Positions 56,099 through 64,000 of a stretch of DNA of 64,000 bases are shown piece after piece (position 1 is the stretch's first letter; every line of letters starts with the position of its first letter). Source of the stretch: Hyphomonadaceae bacterium UBA7672 (GTDB lineage Bacteria > Pseudomonadota > Alphaproteobacteria > Caulobacterales > Hyphomonadaceae); assembly GCA_002483135.1 (NCBI GenBank), contig DLHI01000015.1, forward strand, positions 94,429-158,428, read 5' to 3'. The notes beneath the pieces were generated by a model. That model was not told the origin of the DNA and searched no databases. It saw nothing but the letters and a program-made list of their open reading frames with translations. The position numbers and the translations under genes are program-made.

Positions 56099-56517
56099 TG
56101 CGCGGAGCGCCGGTCGCAAAATCGGTCGAGGAATGGCTGAAGCGGCTTGCGCCGGAGCAACGTGCGGCGCTGGAAAAGCTGCGTGATCAGATCCGATCGG
56201 TCGCGAAGGCAGCGGAAGAGAAGATTTCCTATGGCCAGCCGACTTATCTGCTGCACGGTCATCTGGTGGGCTTCGGCGCGTTCAAGAAGCACCTCAGCTT
56301 CTTTCCGATGAACTCCACCGTGATCACGGAGAATGTGGAGGCGCTGAAGGGCTTCGTCACGTCGAAAGGGACGATCCAGTTCACGCCGGACAAGCCGATT
56401 CCGGCGGCGGTGGTGAAGAAGATCGTGAAGGCGCGGATCGCGCAGAACCTCGAAGTCGCCAGTGAGCGCGTGGCGGCGAACAAGGTGAAGACCACCAAGC
56501 CGCGCGCGAAGAAATAA
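56098..56517 (+). CDS. DUF1801 (YdhG-like) protein
   Basis: A 139-residue DUF1801 protein with SVEEWLKRLAPEQRAALEKLRDQIR, EEKISYGQPTYLLHGHLVGFGAFKKHLSFFP and TSKGTIQFTPDKPIPAAVVKKIVKARI. The fold is like the iron-binding frataxin-like YdhG; no activity is established. The C-terminus is lysine-rich. ATG overlaps the LysR stop. Third positions are now G-rich, unlike plus-strand genes left of 43 kb. Confidence 0.9.
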   Translation: MRGAPVAKSVEEWLKRLAPEQRAALEKLRDQIRSVAKAAEEKISYGQPTYLLHGHLVGFGAFKKHLSFFPMNSTVITENVEALKGFVTSKGTIQFTPDKPIPAAVVKKIVKARIAQNLEVASERVAANKVKTTKPRAKK

Positions 56518-56520
56518 AGA

Positions 56521-57255
56521 TCAGAATTTCACGGCGGGCAGGCTGTGGAAGGCCTGTTTCAATGAGGCGGCCCAGCTATCGCTGATCTGCCGGAACTCCT
56601 TGTGATCGCTTTCGATGCGTTGGGTCTTCGCCCTGAACTCACCGGCAGGGATGATGCAGAGATCAAGCGGCATGCCGACCGAGAGGTTCGAACGTAGCGT
56701 CGAATCCATCGACACCAGCACCGCTTTCACCGCTTCCTCGATGGTCGTGTCGGGACGGATGACGCGATCGAGGATGGGCTTGCCGTACTTGTGCTCCCCG
56801 ATCTGGAAATAGGGCGTGTCTTCGCCCGCCTCGATGAAATTGCCGGCAGTGTAGATAAGGAACAGGCGTATCTCGCCGCCCTTGCGTTGGCCGGCCATGA
56901 TGATGGTCGCGTCGGCGGCCGCGCCCTGCGCCTCGATCTCGTCGCGATCACGCTTCTGGACTTCGCGCATCGCCTCGCCGACCAGCTGCGCGCCGCGATA
57001 GAGCGTCTCGCACGTCATCAGGCTTTCAATTTCCGGATCGGCCTTGCTGCGCTTCACGGCGGTGGTCAGCTTGGTGATCACGTCCTGCGTGATGCCCAGA
57101 TTGCCCGCGGTCATCAGAGCGATGACGCGCTCGCCCGGCTCCTCGAAGAGGAACATCTTGCGGAAGCGCGCGATGTTGTCGACGCCCGCATTGGTGCGGG
57201 TGTCCGAAAGCAGCACGAGGCCTGCCTTGAGCTTGAGGCCAACGCAGTAGGTCAT
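56521..57255 (-). CDS. Anbu, proteasome-like peptidase
   Basis: A 244-residue member of the Anbu (ancestral beta-subunit) family of Ntn-hydrolase-fold proteins related to HslV and proteasome beta subunits. The N-terminus MTYCVGLKLKAGLVLLSDTRTNAG puts Thr2 in the position of the catalytic N-terminal nucleophile. The RFRKMFLFEEPGERVIALMTAGN block and the C-terminal half match the family. Anbu forms an open lock-washer particle in published structures, and its substrates are unknown. It is the last gene of the CP-ATP-grasp, alpha-E, transglutaminase, Anbu operon, the known arrangement. Confidence 0.93.
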   Translation of the reverse strand: MTYCVGLKLKAGLVLLSDTRTNAGVDNIARFRKMFLFEEPGERVIALMTAGNLGITQDVITKLTTAVKRSKADPEIESLMTCETLYRGAQLVGEAMREVQKRDRDEIEAQGAAADATIIMAGQRKGGEIRLFLIYTAGNFIEAGEDTPYFQIGEHKYGKPILDRVIRPDTTIEEAVKAVLVSMDSTLRSNLSVGMPLDLCIIPAGEFRAKTQRIESDHKEFRQISDSWAASLKQAFHSLPAVKF

Positions 57256-57306
57256 ATCCGTCCAAATTCCCCGGCAGCCTGTCCGTTCCGACCGGAACCT
57301 GGCTGT

Positions 57307-58176
57307 TTATTGCTGAGTCTGGCCCTGAGCACTGCTGTCCGGACCGCCCTGATTCTGAGTCTGCACCTGCGTTTCGCTGATGTCGACCGAGGCGCTAAGC
57401 CGCTCCTTCGGGCCGCCCATGATATTCCCCCGGATCGGCGCAGCATCGGCCGCGTCAAGGCCGCATCCGAGCCGGATATAGCGGTCGGTCGGGCACAGCC
57501 GGTTGGCCGGATCGAACCCGACCCAGCCGATATCCGGCACGAAAGCCTCCGCCCAGGCGTGGGTTTCGGTAACTTTCTCCCCATTGGCGGGAAGTGCGAG
57601 CGCAAGCATGTATCCGACAACATAGCGGGCGGGAACTCGCATGCTGCGGGCCGCGGCGAGGAAAACGTGGGCGTGATCCTGGCAGACGCCTTGCCCGGCT
57701 TTCAGCGCCTGAGCGGCGGTCGTGTGCGAGGCTGTCGTACCCGGCTTGTATTCGATGGCGTCGGCCACGGCGTTGAACAGGCTGTGCAGGCGATCGAGAG
57801 GCGTCTCGCCGGAAACGCCAGCTGCCAGGGCCTCAACCTTTTTGTCTGCTTCAGTAAGCGGCGTCGCCCGCAGAAAGACGGCGGGGCGCACACTCTCGCG
57901 CAGGCCGCGTACGACGCCGGCGGTGTCCCTGGTTTCGACCTCACCCTCGGCGATTATCGCGATCTCTTCGCCGCCGCCCTGGCACGTCCAGATCGCCTCT
58001 CGGTCGGCGGTTGCGGTGGTGAGCAGAGGCTGCAGAGCCTGACCGTTGACGGAGACCGTCCAGGTATTGATGCGCTGGCTATCGAATGATGGCGGAAAGA
58101 GCCGCAGACGCAGGGCGCAGCGCTCCGCTGGCGGATCGTAGGTGTAGGTTGTGGCGTGGCGGACTTTGAGACGCAT
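57307..58176 (-). CDS. Transglutaminase-like protein of the Anbu operon
   Basis: A 289-residue protein with an N-terminal bacterial transglutaminase-N beta domain (MRLKVRHATTYTYDPPAE) and a papain-fold transglutaminase core. The catalytic triad is visible: Cys165 in GVCQDHAHVF, His206 in ETHAWAEAF and Asp222 in GFDPAN. Enzymes of this fold cut or join peptide/isopeptide bonds. A short Gln-rich tail ends the protein. It lies between Anbu and the alpha-E gene with gaps under 55 bp. The usual proposal is that these proteins make or process a peptide tag. Confidence 0.94.
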   Translation of the reverse strand: MRLKVRHATTYTYDPPAERCALRLRLFPPSFDSQRINTWTVSVNGQALQPLLTTATADREAIWTCQGGGEEIAIIAEGEVETRDTAGVVRGLRESVRPAVFLRATPLTEADKKVEALAAGVSGETPLDRLHSLFNAVADAIEYKPGTTASHTTAAQALKAGQGVCQDHAHVFLAAARSMRVPARYVVGYMLALALPANGEKVTETHAWAEAFVPDIGWVGFDPANRLCPTDRYIRLGCGLDAADAAPIRGNIMGGPKERLSASVDISETQVQTQNQGGPDSSAQGQTQQ

Positions 58177-58193
58177 GAAACTCTAACCAAACC

Positions 58194-59123
58194 CTAGAAA
58201 TGATACGCCTTGCTGATCTCGGAAGACAGGCGCCGCGTCGTGTCGATGGCGTCCGAAACGAACTCGTGAAGGCCGTTCTGGAACAATTCCTCGATCCCGA
58301 TCTTGTCGAGCTGCTCGACCATTTCGCTGGCGACCAGCTGCGGTGCGCTCTTCTCGCCGTAGAGCTCCGCGAGGTCATCGAGGAAGCGCTTGATCGACCG
58401 GTAGCAGTAGGAGACCGAACGCGGGAAGATCGCATTGAGGATGAGGAAGTCGGCGATACCCCACGGCGTGTAGTCGCCCTTGTACACGTGGTGATAGGCG
58501 CGCAGGGCCGAGGTGGCGCGCAGCACACTGGTCCATTGGTGATAGTCGCGGCCGCCGCCGACGACATCGGTTTCGGGCAGCAGGACGTAGTACTTCACGT
58601 CGAGCAGGCGCAGCGTCATGTCAGCGCGCTCAATGAGCCCGCCCATGCGCAGGAAGTAATAGCCATCGTTGCGCAGCAGCGAGATTTCGGACGCGCCGCG
58701 GAAGGCAGCGGTGCGGTTCTTCGTCCATTCAAGAAGTGTCGGCAGATTCTTGAGCGCGGTCTCGGCGTCCATCTGGCCAAGCTGTCGCCAACCATCGTTG
58801 AGCGCTTCCCACATGTCCTGGGTCAGCGCAGTGCGGATGGCGCGGCCATTGGCGCGGGCCGAGTTGAGGCATGAGCGGATCGAGGACGCGTTGTCCGGAT
58901 CAAGCAGCAGGCGCTGCACGACGGCGGAGGCGTTGAGCCTCTCCTCGCCCGCGATGTCGGGCGCTGAGCCCGAGGCGGCGGCCACCGAGCGCCATTCCTC
59001 CATCTCGTTCGAGCCGGGCAGCATCGCCATGCGATAGCCCATCTCGATCAGACGTGCGGTTGCGTCCGCACGCTCCATATAGCGGCCCATCCAGAACAGG
59101 TTTTCGGCAGTGCGGCTCAGCAT
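58194..59123 (-). CDS. Alpha-E domain protein of the Anbu operon
   Basis: A 309-residue all-helical alpha-E protein. The start MLSRTAENLFWMGRYMERADATARLIE and the middle block SEISLLRNDGYYFLRMGGLIERADMTLRLLDVKYY are the signature repeats of the family, rich in acidic residues. It consistently accompanies circularly permuted ATP-grasp proteins and transglutaminases and may serve as a partner or substrate scaffold; there is no proven activity. It starts downstream of a palindromic repeat that separates it from the ATP-grasp gene. Confidence 0.94.
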   Translation of the reverse strand: MLSRTAENLFWMGRYMERADATARLIEMGYRMAMLPGSNEMEEWRSVAAASGSAPDIAGEERLNASAVVQRLLLDPDNASSIRSCLNSARANGRAIRTALTQDMWEALNDGWRQLGQMDAETALKNLPTLLEWTKNRTAAFRGASEISLLRNDGYYFLRMGGLIERADMTLRLLDVKYYVLLPETDVVGGGRDYHQWTSVLRATSALRAYHHVYKGDYTPWGIADFLILNAIFPRSVSYCYRSIKRFLDDLAELYGEKSAPQLVASEMVEQLDKIGIEELFQNGLHEFVSDAIDTTRRLSSEISKAYHF

Positions 59124-59129
59124 GGCTTT

Positions 59130-59300
59130 TCTCCTCCCCCTGCAAGGGGGAGGGCTCCGAGCATTGCGGCTTCGACGATGAGATTGCGGGTGGGGGTCTG
59201 CCGCGAGAACGGTTCAAGCCGAGAGAGCCCCCCTCCTGCGACTGCGCCGGCTCTGACATTCGTGAGCGTTGCCCTCCCCCTTGCAGGGGGAGGAAATAGC
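59130..59300. repeat. Palindromic repeat pair inside the Anbu operon
   Basis: Two hairpins, CCTCCCCCTGCAAGGGGGAGG (59133-59153) and CCCTCCCCCTTGCAGGGGGAGG (59272-59293), flank about 120 bp containing GGGTGGGGGTCTGCCGCGAG. This gap of about 200 bp interrupts an otherwise tight operon. The G/C-run style matches the other repeats in the window. Confidence 0.75.
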
Positions 59301-59328
59301 GATGACGCGGCAAACAAGTGGATCATCA

Positions 59329-60735
59329 TCAATCCGCCAAAATCCACGTATCCTTGACCCCGCCGCCCTGGCTCGAGTTCACCACCAGCGAGCCCTTCTT
59401 CAGCGCGACACGCGTGAGGCCGCCGGGCGTGAGCCTGATCTCTTTTCCGACGAGACAATAGGGACGGAAGTCGACGTGGCGATCCTCGATTCCTGCCCCG
59501 CCGAGGATCGGCGCCGTGGAGAGGTCGAGCGTCGGCTGGGCGATGAACTCGGACGGGTTCGCCTTGATCTTGGCGCGGAAGGCCTCGATCTCCTTCTTGG
59601 CAGCATGCGGACCGATCAACATGCCATAGCCGCCGGAGCCATGAACGCGCTTGATGACGAGGTCCTTCAGATTGTCGAGCACGTATTTGAGATCGTTGGG
59701 CGCCGCGCAGCGCCATGTCTGCACGTTCTCGAGGATCGGCTTCTCCCCGAGATAGAATTTGATCATGTCCGGCACGAAGACATAGATCGCCTTGTCGTCC
59801 GCCACGCCCGCGCCGGGAGCCGAGCACAGCGTGACGCCGCCCGAGCGATAGACATTGAACAGGCCAGGCACGCCCAGCAGCGAATCCGCCTTGAAGGTCA
59901 GCGGGTCGATATAGGTGTCGTCGATGCGGCGGTAGATGACATCGACGCGCTGGGGACCGCGCGTTGTGCGCATCCAGCACAGGCCATTCTCGACGAACAG
60001 ATCCTGCGGCTCGACCAGTTCGATGCCCATCAGGTCGGCGAGGAAGGAGTGTTCGTAATAAGCCGAGTTGAGCGAACCGGGCGTTAGCAGAACCACGGTG
60101 GGATCATCATCGCACTTGATGGGGGCGACTTCCTCCAGCGTCTTCTTCAGCATGGAAGGATAGCCGTCGACGCTTTCGACGATGCCGGCGTGGAAAAGTT
60201 CCGGGAACATGCGCATCATGATCTCGCGGTTCTCCAGCATATAGGAGACGCCCGAGGGGGTGCGGCAGTTGTCTTCGAGAACCTGGAAGCGGTCGCCGTC
60301 GGTGCGGACGATGTCCACGCCGACGATGTGGCTATAGACGCGGCCGGGCGGATCGACGCCGACCATCTCGGGCAGGAAGGCCTCGTTCTGGAAGACCAGT
60401 TCTTCCGGAATGACGCCCGCGCGCATGATCTCGCCGCGATGGTAGACGTCGTAGAGGAAGGCGTTCAGGGCCCGGCTGCGCTGCTTGATGCCGCGCGAGA
60501 GCTTGCGCCATTCTGAAGCCCCGAAGACACGGGGGATCAGGTCGAACGGGATCAGGCGTTCGGGATCGCCGCCCTCGCCATAGACTGCGAAGGTGATGCC
60601 GATCTTGCGGAAGATGGCTTCGGCCTCGCTCTGCCGGAGGGCGAGGCGGTCGATTCCGGTGGTGTTGATCCACTCCGCCACCTTTTCATAGGGGGGCCGG
60701 ATCGAACGGTCGTCGGAGAACATTTCGTTGAACAT
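59329..60735 (-). CDS. Circularly permuted type 2 ATP-grasp protein of the Anbu operon
   Basis: A 468-residue circularly permuted ATP-grasp. It opens with MFNEMFSDDRSIRPPYEKVAEWI and has QNEAFLPEMVGVDPP, DGDRFQVLEDNCRTPSGVSYMLENRE, LLTPGSLNSAYYEH and DLVIKRVHGSGGYGMLIGP, the family blocks; the N-terminal half holds the permuted acceptor and the second half the nucleotide-binding elements. ATP-grasp ligases join a carboxylate to an amine through an acyl-phosphate. With alpha-E and transglutaminase proteins it is predicted to build a peptide or peptide tag. First gene of the operon; a 265-bp gap with no clear promoter precedes it. Confidence 0.95.
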   Translation of the reverse strand: MFNEMFSDDRSIRPPYEKVAEWINTTGIDRLALRQSEAEAIFRKIGITFAVYGEGGDPERLIPFDLIPRVFGASEWRKLSRGIKQRSRALNAFLYDVYHRGEIMRAGVIPEELVFQNEAFLPEMVGVDPPGRVYSHIVGVDIVRTDGDRFQVLEDNCRTPSGVSYMLENREIMMRMFPELFHAGIVESVDGYPSMLKKTLEEVAPIKCDDDPTVVLLTPGSLNSAYYEHSFLADLMGIELVEPQDLFVENGLCWMRTTRGPQRVDVIYRRIDDTYIDPLTFKADSLLGVPGLFNVYRSGGVTLCSAPGAGVADDKAIYVFVPDMIKFYLGEKPILENVQTWRCAAPNDLKYVLDNLKDLVIKRVHGSGGYGMLIGPHAAKKEIEAFRAKIKANPSEFIAQPTLDLSTAPILGGAGIEDRHVDFRPYCLVGKEIRLTPGGLTRVALKKGSLVVNSSQGGGVKDTWILAD

Positions 60736-61000
60736 GCGACCCCAGTCCTAGCCCTCGGCAGCGTCCCCGCGAAGGCATGCAGGCCACCCCCTTCCGAAGG
60801 CGACAGGCAGTGCCTAAACTTTGGGCATGGAAATCAGCGCCAAGCGAGTCCGTCTGAAAACATTTCGGTCAAAAAATCATTGCTGTCACGGGGCTTCGTG
60901 CCGGGATCGGCCCGGGATGGGCTTGGAACACACGCAGGCGCCCACACGTTGAAGCCTTTCCGCCTTTCCGGGCGGCGCCTGCAGGGACCAAGGGAAATAG

Positions 61001-61723
61001 ATGCCACGGCTGATCGTCCAGAAGCTGATGCGCGCGGCGCTGACCGAGATCGGCGCGGTTGTGGCTGTGGGGGTCGCAGCGCTGGGCGTGCTGCTGTTTG
61101 CACTGATCGCGGATGAAGCGATGGAGGGAGACACGCATGCTTTCGACAAGGCGATCCTGCTGGCCCTGCGGGAGCCGGCGGAAACATCGAACCCGATTGG
61201 CCCTTCGTGGCTGGAGTATGCGTTCGCGGACGTCACGGCGCTGGGCGGGTACACGGTGCTGACGCTCCTGGTGGCCGGGGTGGCGATCTATCTCGTGTCG
61301 GTCGACAAGCGCGCGACGGCTCTTCTCATTGTCGGCGCGGTGGTGAGCGGGACGGTGGCGAGCGCGCTCCTGAAGCTGGGCTTCGATCGGCCGCGGCCAG
61401 ACCTGGTGGCGCAGCTGGCGCATGCGCAAAGTTCGAGCTTCCCGAGCGGGCACGCCATGCTTTCGGCCGTCGCGTATCTGACGCTGGGCGTGCTGCTGGC
61501 GCGGGCGCACGCGCGGAAGCGAACGAAGGTGTTCGTGATGTCGTTTGCGATCGGGCTGACGCTGCTGATCGGGGCGAGCCGGGTCTATCTGGGCGTGCAC
61601 TGGCCGACCGATGTGCTGGCGGGATGGGCGCTCGGCGCGGCTTGGGCGGCGTTGTGGTGGCTGCTGGCCTGGTGGCTGCAGCGACGCGGCGGGATCGAGG
61701 CGCCGCGGGAGGCGGAGGGTTAG
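61001..61723 (+). CDS. PAP2-family phosphatase
   Basis: A 240-residue integral-membrane phosphatase with about six helices. The three PAP2 motifs are complete: KLGFDRPRP (KxxxxxxRP), SFPSGHA (PSGH) and SRVYLGVHWPTDV (SRxxxxxHxxxD). Such enzymes dephosphorylate lipid phosphates, for example undecaprenyl diphosphate or phosphatidate, at the outer face of the inner membrane. It starts after a G-rich AGGGA stretch. It is followed 51 bp later by queG. Confidence 0.92.
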   Translation: MPRLIVQKLMRAALTEIGAVVAVGVAALGVLLFALIADEAMEGDTHAFDKAILLALREPAETSNPIGPSWLEYAFADVTALGGYTVLTLLVAGVAIYLVSVDKRATALLIVGAVVSGTVASALLKLGFDRPRPDLVAQLAHAQSSSFPSGHAMLSAVAYLTLGVLLARAHARKRTKVFVMSFAIGLTLLIGASRVYLGVHWPTDVLAGWALGAAWAALWWLLAWWLQRRGGIEAPREAEG

Positions 61724-61774
61724 CTGGGATGGGGCTGGCTTCCAATCTCACAGTTCCCGCACTAGCAAGCATGC

Positions 61775-62905
61775 ATGGCATCCCTGCCCTCCACTCTCGA
61801 AGCTGACCTGAAGGCGCGCGCGGTGGCGCTCGGCTTCGATGTTGCGCGGATCGCACGGGCGGATGAGGCGTGGGAGGCGGGGACGCGGCTTGGCGCGTTT
61901 GTCGGCGCCGGCTTTCATGGCGACATGGGCTGGATGGCCGAGACGCTGGAGCGGCGGAAGCATCCGACGGCGATGTGGCCCGAAGCGAAGTCGGCGCTGG
62001 TGGTGGGACTGAACTATGGGCCGCAGCATGATCCGCTGGAACAGCTGCAGCATCGCGAGCATGCGGCGATTTCGGTCTATGCGCAGAACACCGACTATCA
62101 CGACCTGATGAAGCGGAAGCTGAAGCAGCTGGCGTCGGAATTTGCGACAGCGAACCAAGTGGACGTGAAGATATTCGTCGACACGGCGCCGCTGATGGAA
62201 AAGCCGCTGGCCGAGCGCGCGGGAATTGGCTGGCAGGGCAAGCACACCAATGTGGTTAGCCGCGAGAAAGGTTCGTGGCTGTTTCTCGGGGTGATGCTGA
62301 CGCGCGCGGAGCTCCAGCCTGATGCGCCGGCGGAGGATGCGTGCGGGTCATGTTCGGCGTGTCTCGACATCTGCCCGACGAAGGCGTTCCCGGCGCCCTA
62401 CCAGCTTGATGCGCGGCGGTGCATTTCATACCTCACGATCGAACATAAAGGGCCGATCCCGCGCGAACACCGCGTCGCCATGGGCAACCGCATCTATGGG
62501 TGCGATGATTGCCTTGCGGTGTGTCCGTGGAACAAGTTCGCGACGAGCGCCCGCGAGAGCGCATTTCATCCCAGAGCCGAACTGAAAACGCCGCTGCTGG
62601 CCGAGTTGGCGCGGCTCGACGACGCAGGGTTTCGCGAGGTGTTTGCAGGCTCGCCGATTAAGCGGATCGGGCGCGACAGGTTTGTCCGCAACGTGATGGT
62701 GGCGATTGGAAATTCGGGCTCGCTGCCCCATGCGAACTTGTGTATCCAGATGCTGGATGATGCTTCGCCGCTGGTTCGCGGTGCGGCTATCTGGGCGCTG
62801 GGTCAGCTATCACCATCCGCCTTCGAGACTGAACGCATGCGCCGTGGCGCGAACGAGGCAGACGCACAGGTCTGCGAGGAATGGGATGGTCGACGACAAG
62901 CCTGA
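61775..62905 (+). CDS. queG: Epoxyqueuosine reductase
   Basis: A 376-residue cobalamin/[4Fe-4S] enzyme that reduces epoxyqueuosine to queuosine at tRNA position 34. The cobalamin-domain motif VDTAPLMEKPLAERAGIGWQGKHTN, the two ferredoxin clusters CGSCSACLDICPTKAF and YGCDDCLAVCPWNKF, and a C-terminal HEAT-like repeat (DDASPLVRGAAIWALGQL) are all seen. Start at ATG 61775. Its 3' end overlaps mtgA by 20 bp. Confidence 0.96.
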   Translation: MASLPSTLEADLKARAVALGFDVARIARADEAWEAGTRLGAFVGAGFHGDMGWMAETLERRKHPTAMWPEAKSALVVGLNYGPQHDPLEQLQHREHAAISVYAQNTDYHDLMKRKLKQLASEFATANQVDVKIFVDTAPLMEKPLAERAGIGWQGKHTNVVSREKGSWLFLGVMLTRAELQPDAPAEDACGSCSACLDICPTKAFPAPYQLDARRCISYLTIEHKGPIPREHRVAMGNRIYGCDDCLAVCPWNKFATSARESAFHPRAELKTPLLAELARLDDAGFREVFAGSPIKRIGRDRFVRNVMVAIGNSGSLPHANLCIQMLDDASPLVRGAAIWALGQLSPSAFETERMRRGANEADAQVCEEWDGRRQA

Positions 62906-63716
62906 ATACGCAGGACCCGATAGCCCGCCGGAAGGCGAAAGCGCCACGCCGAAAGGCGGCGTTCTCGGGCGCTGGCGCGCGGGGATGACTGCCCAGGGCA
63001 ATCCGTACGACAACTCCACGCCGTTGTGGCGCCGCATTCTCGTTGGCGTGGCGAAATGGTCCGTAATCGGAATAGTCGGCTTCTTCGCGCTGAGCCTGCT
63101 GGCCGTGTTCGCGATCGGCTGGACCGGGCCGCCGCCGACGCTGAACATGGCGGGCGTGGCGATGGGTGGAACCGATGTGCGCTCCAAATGGGTGGACCTG
63201 AAGGACATCTCGCCCCACCTGGTGCGCGCCGTCATCGCGACCGAGGACCAGCAGTTCTGCACGCATGACGGTTTCGACTTCAAGGAAATCGACAAGGCGC
63301 TGGCCGACGCCGAGCGCGGCGGACGGGTACGTGGCGCATCGACCATTTCGCAGCAGACCGCGAAGAACGTGTTCCTGTGGAATGGCGGCGGCTGGGTTCG
63401 CAAAGGGGCCGAGGCGTATTTCACGATGCTGGCCGAGTGGATGTGGTCGAAACCGCGGATCATGGAAATCTATCTCAACGTGGCCGAATGGGGCGATGGC
63501 ATTTTCGGCGCCGAACAGGCGGCGCAGGAGCGCTTTGGCGTTTCAGCGAAGGATCTGACGCCGAAGCAGGCTGCGGCCCTGGCGGCTGTGCTGCCCAATC
63601 CCAATCGCATCCGGGTGGATGGAAACTACGCAACGGGCAGACGCAACTCGCAGGTCCAGTCGCTGATGGGTATGGTGAAACGCGACAAGCTGGATGCGTG
63701 TGTCATCGGGCCGTGA
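62886..63716 (+). CDS. mtgA: Monofunctional biosynthetic peptidoglycan transglycosylase
   Basis: A 276-residue GT51 enzyme. A soluble proline-rich leader is followed by one membrane helix (about residues 58-79) and the lipid-II polymerising domain: ATEDQQFCTHDGFDF (catalytic Glu in the EDQ motif), RGASTISQQTAKNVFLW, KPRIMEIYLNVAEWG and FGAEQAAQERFG. It adds disaccharide units to glycan strands in the periplasm. Start at ATG 62886 inside the end of queG. Length is normal for MtgA with an N-terminal extension. Confidence 0.95.
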   Translation: MVDDKPEYAGPDSPPEGESATPKGGVLGRWRAGMTAQGNPYDNSTPLWRRILVGVAKWSVIGIVGFFALSLLAVFAIGWTGPPPTLNMAGVAMGGTDVRSKWVDLKDISPHLVRAVIATEDQQFCTHDGFDFKEIDKALADAERGGRVRGASTISQQTAKNVFLWNGGGWVRKGAEAYFTMLAEWMWSKPRIMEIYLNVAEWGDGIFGAEQAAQERFGVSAKDLTPKQAAALAAVLPNPNRIRVDGNYATGRRNSQVQSLMGMVKRDKLDACVIGP

Positions 63717-64000
63717 TGGCGTGAGGCCGCTGTCTCTCAGGTTTGCCCTGTGAGGGTGTGACTCTGAGAGAGGTTTCCATCGGGGTCGGGTTGGGCCTGT
63801 GTGGCTGCTTCCGGCGGTGATGGGTGGGTGGGGTCCGGGCGGCGTTGCGTTTTGCGCACGGGGTCTCGTTCTCGCAGGCGGGACCTGCGAGTTGCTTACG
63901 GGGTTGCTCCTGCAATCGAGTGTGGGGGACCTTGGCTGGGGCGCGATCCGGCCGCGTTGCGGCCAGCCCCCTCCGTCATGCTTCGCATGCCACCTCCCCC
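63717..64000. repeat. Intergenic tail ending in a copy of the palindromic repeat
   Basis: The 284 bp after mtgA contain no gene I can support. The last 32 bases (from about 63969) match the left half of the element at 43903-44050: CCCCCTCCGTC, an ATGC-TTC-GCAT hairpin, then CCACCTCCCCC. The element continues beyond the window. Confidence 0.75.

Overview
The window is GC-rich, gene-dense bacterial chromosome. Several features point to an alphaproteobacterium, probably of the Caulobacterales/Hyphomonadaceae type: an Oar-like TonB receptor, a sulfite-reduction operon carrying DUF2849 and DUF934 genes, a [4Fe-4S]-type CysH, a CSD-DUF1294 protein, an Anbu proteasome-like operon and palindromic intergenic repeats of alphaproteobacterial style. 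The family-level placement is inference. I see no rRNA, tRNA, CRISPR array, transposase or integrase.

Layout. 1-3 kb: the 3' end of an M13 peptidase, then a translationally coupled pair, an ATP-grasp ligase and a FolC-like Mur ligase, which together resemble a split cyanophycin synthetase. 3-8 kb (minus): an esterase-like lipoprotein and a tight aguA-aguB-murI-patatin run (agmatine to putrescine, plus D-glutamate). 8-11.5 kb: a large TonB-dependent receptor with a clear terminator. 12-22 kb: GT39 glycosyltransferase, orphan RND adaptor, ferredoxin-NADP reductase, Baeyer-Villiger monooxygenase, two secreted proteins of unknown function, acetyl-CoA synthetase and CSD-DUF1294. 22-31 kb: hybrid histidine kinase, SelO with a Gmad2 lipoprotein, a possible PcfJ-like protein and a long-chain acyl-CoA synthetase. 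30.6-38.8 kb: small lipoproteins, GNAT, DUF1697, MBL-rhodanese, esterase, thioesterase-like and membrane proteins, and a membrane nuclease.

38.87-42.5 kb: a TPP riboswitch heads a four-gene operon. Three small uncharacterised membrane proteins are coupled by ATGA overlaps to thiC, and the ThiC C-terminus carries an in-frame copy of a dispersed palindromic repeat. 42.6-45.6 kb is accessory: an Abi-alpha/DUF4393 gene of visibly lower GC, a frameshifted SEC-C gene, a cluster of palindromic repeats and small hypothetical genes. 45.6-47.3 kb: VOC, YjbR, ArsR and SRPBCC genes coupled by 4-nt overlaps behind a good promoter with an overlapping inverted repeat. 47.4-50.2 kb: MFS transporter, GmhB-like phosphatase, membrane protein. 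50.3-55 kb (minus): the complete sulfite assimilation operon (SUMT, DUF2849, GST, CysI, DUF934, CysH), with a divergent LysR gene. 56.5-60.7 kb (minus): the Anbu operon (circularly permuted ATP-grasp, alpha-E, transglutaminase, Anbu). 61-63.7 kb: PAP2 phosphatase, QueG and MtgA. The window ends in another copy of the palindromic repeat.

Synonymous-site composition changes sign across the window. Plus-strand genes left of about 42.5 kb prefer C-ending codons and those right of about 56 kb prefer G-ending codons, with minus-strand genes showing the opposite pattern. This suggests a replication-strand switch or a rearrangement junction between 43 and 56 kb. The best candidates for little-described biology are the split CphA-like ligase pair, the three unknown genes under the TPP riboswitch with the repeat inside ThiC, and the Anbu operon.
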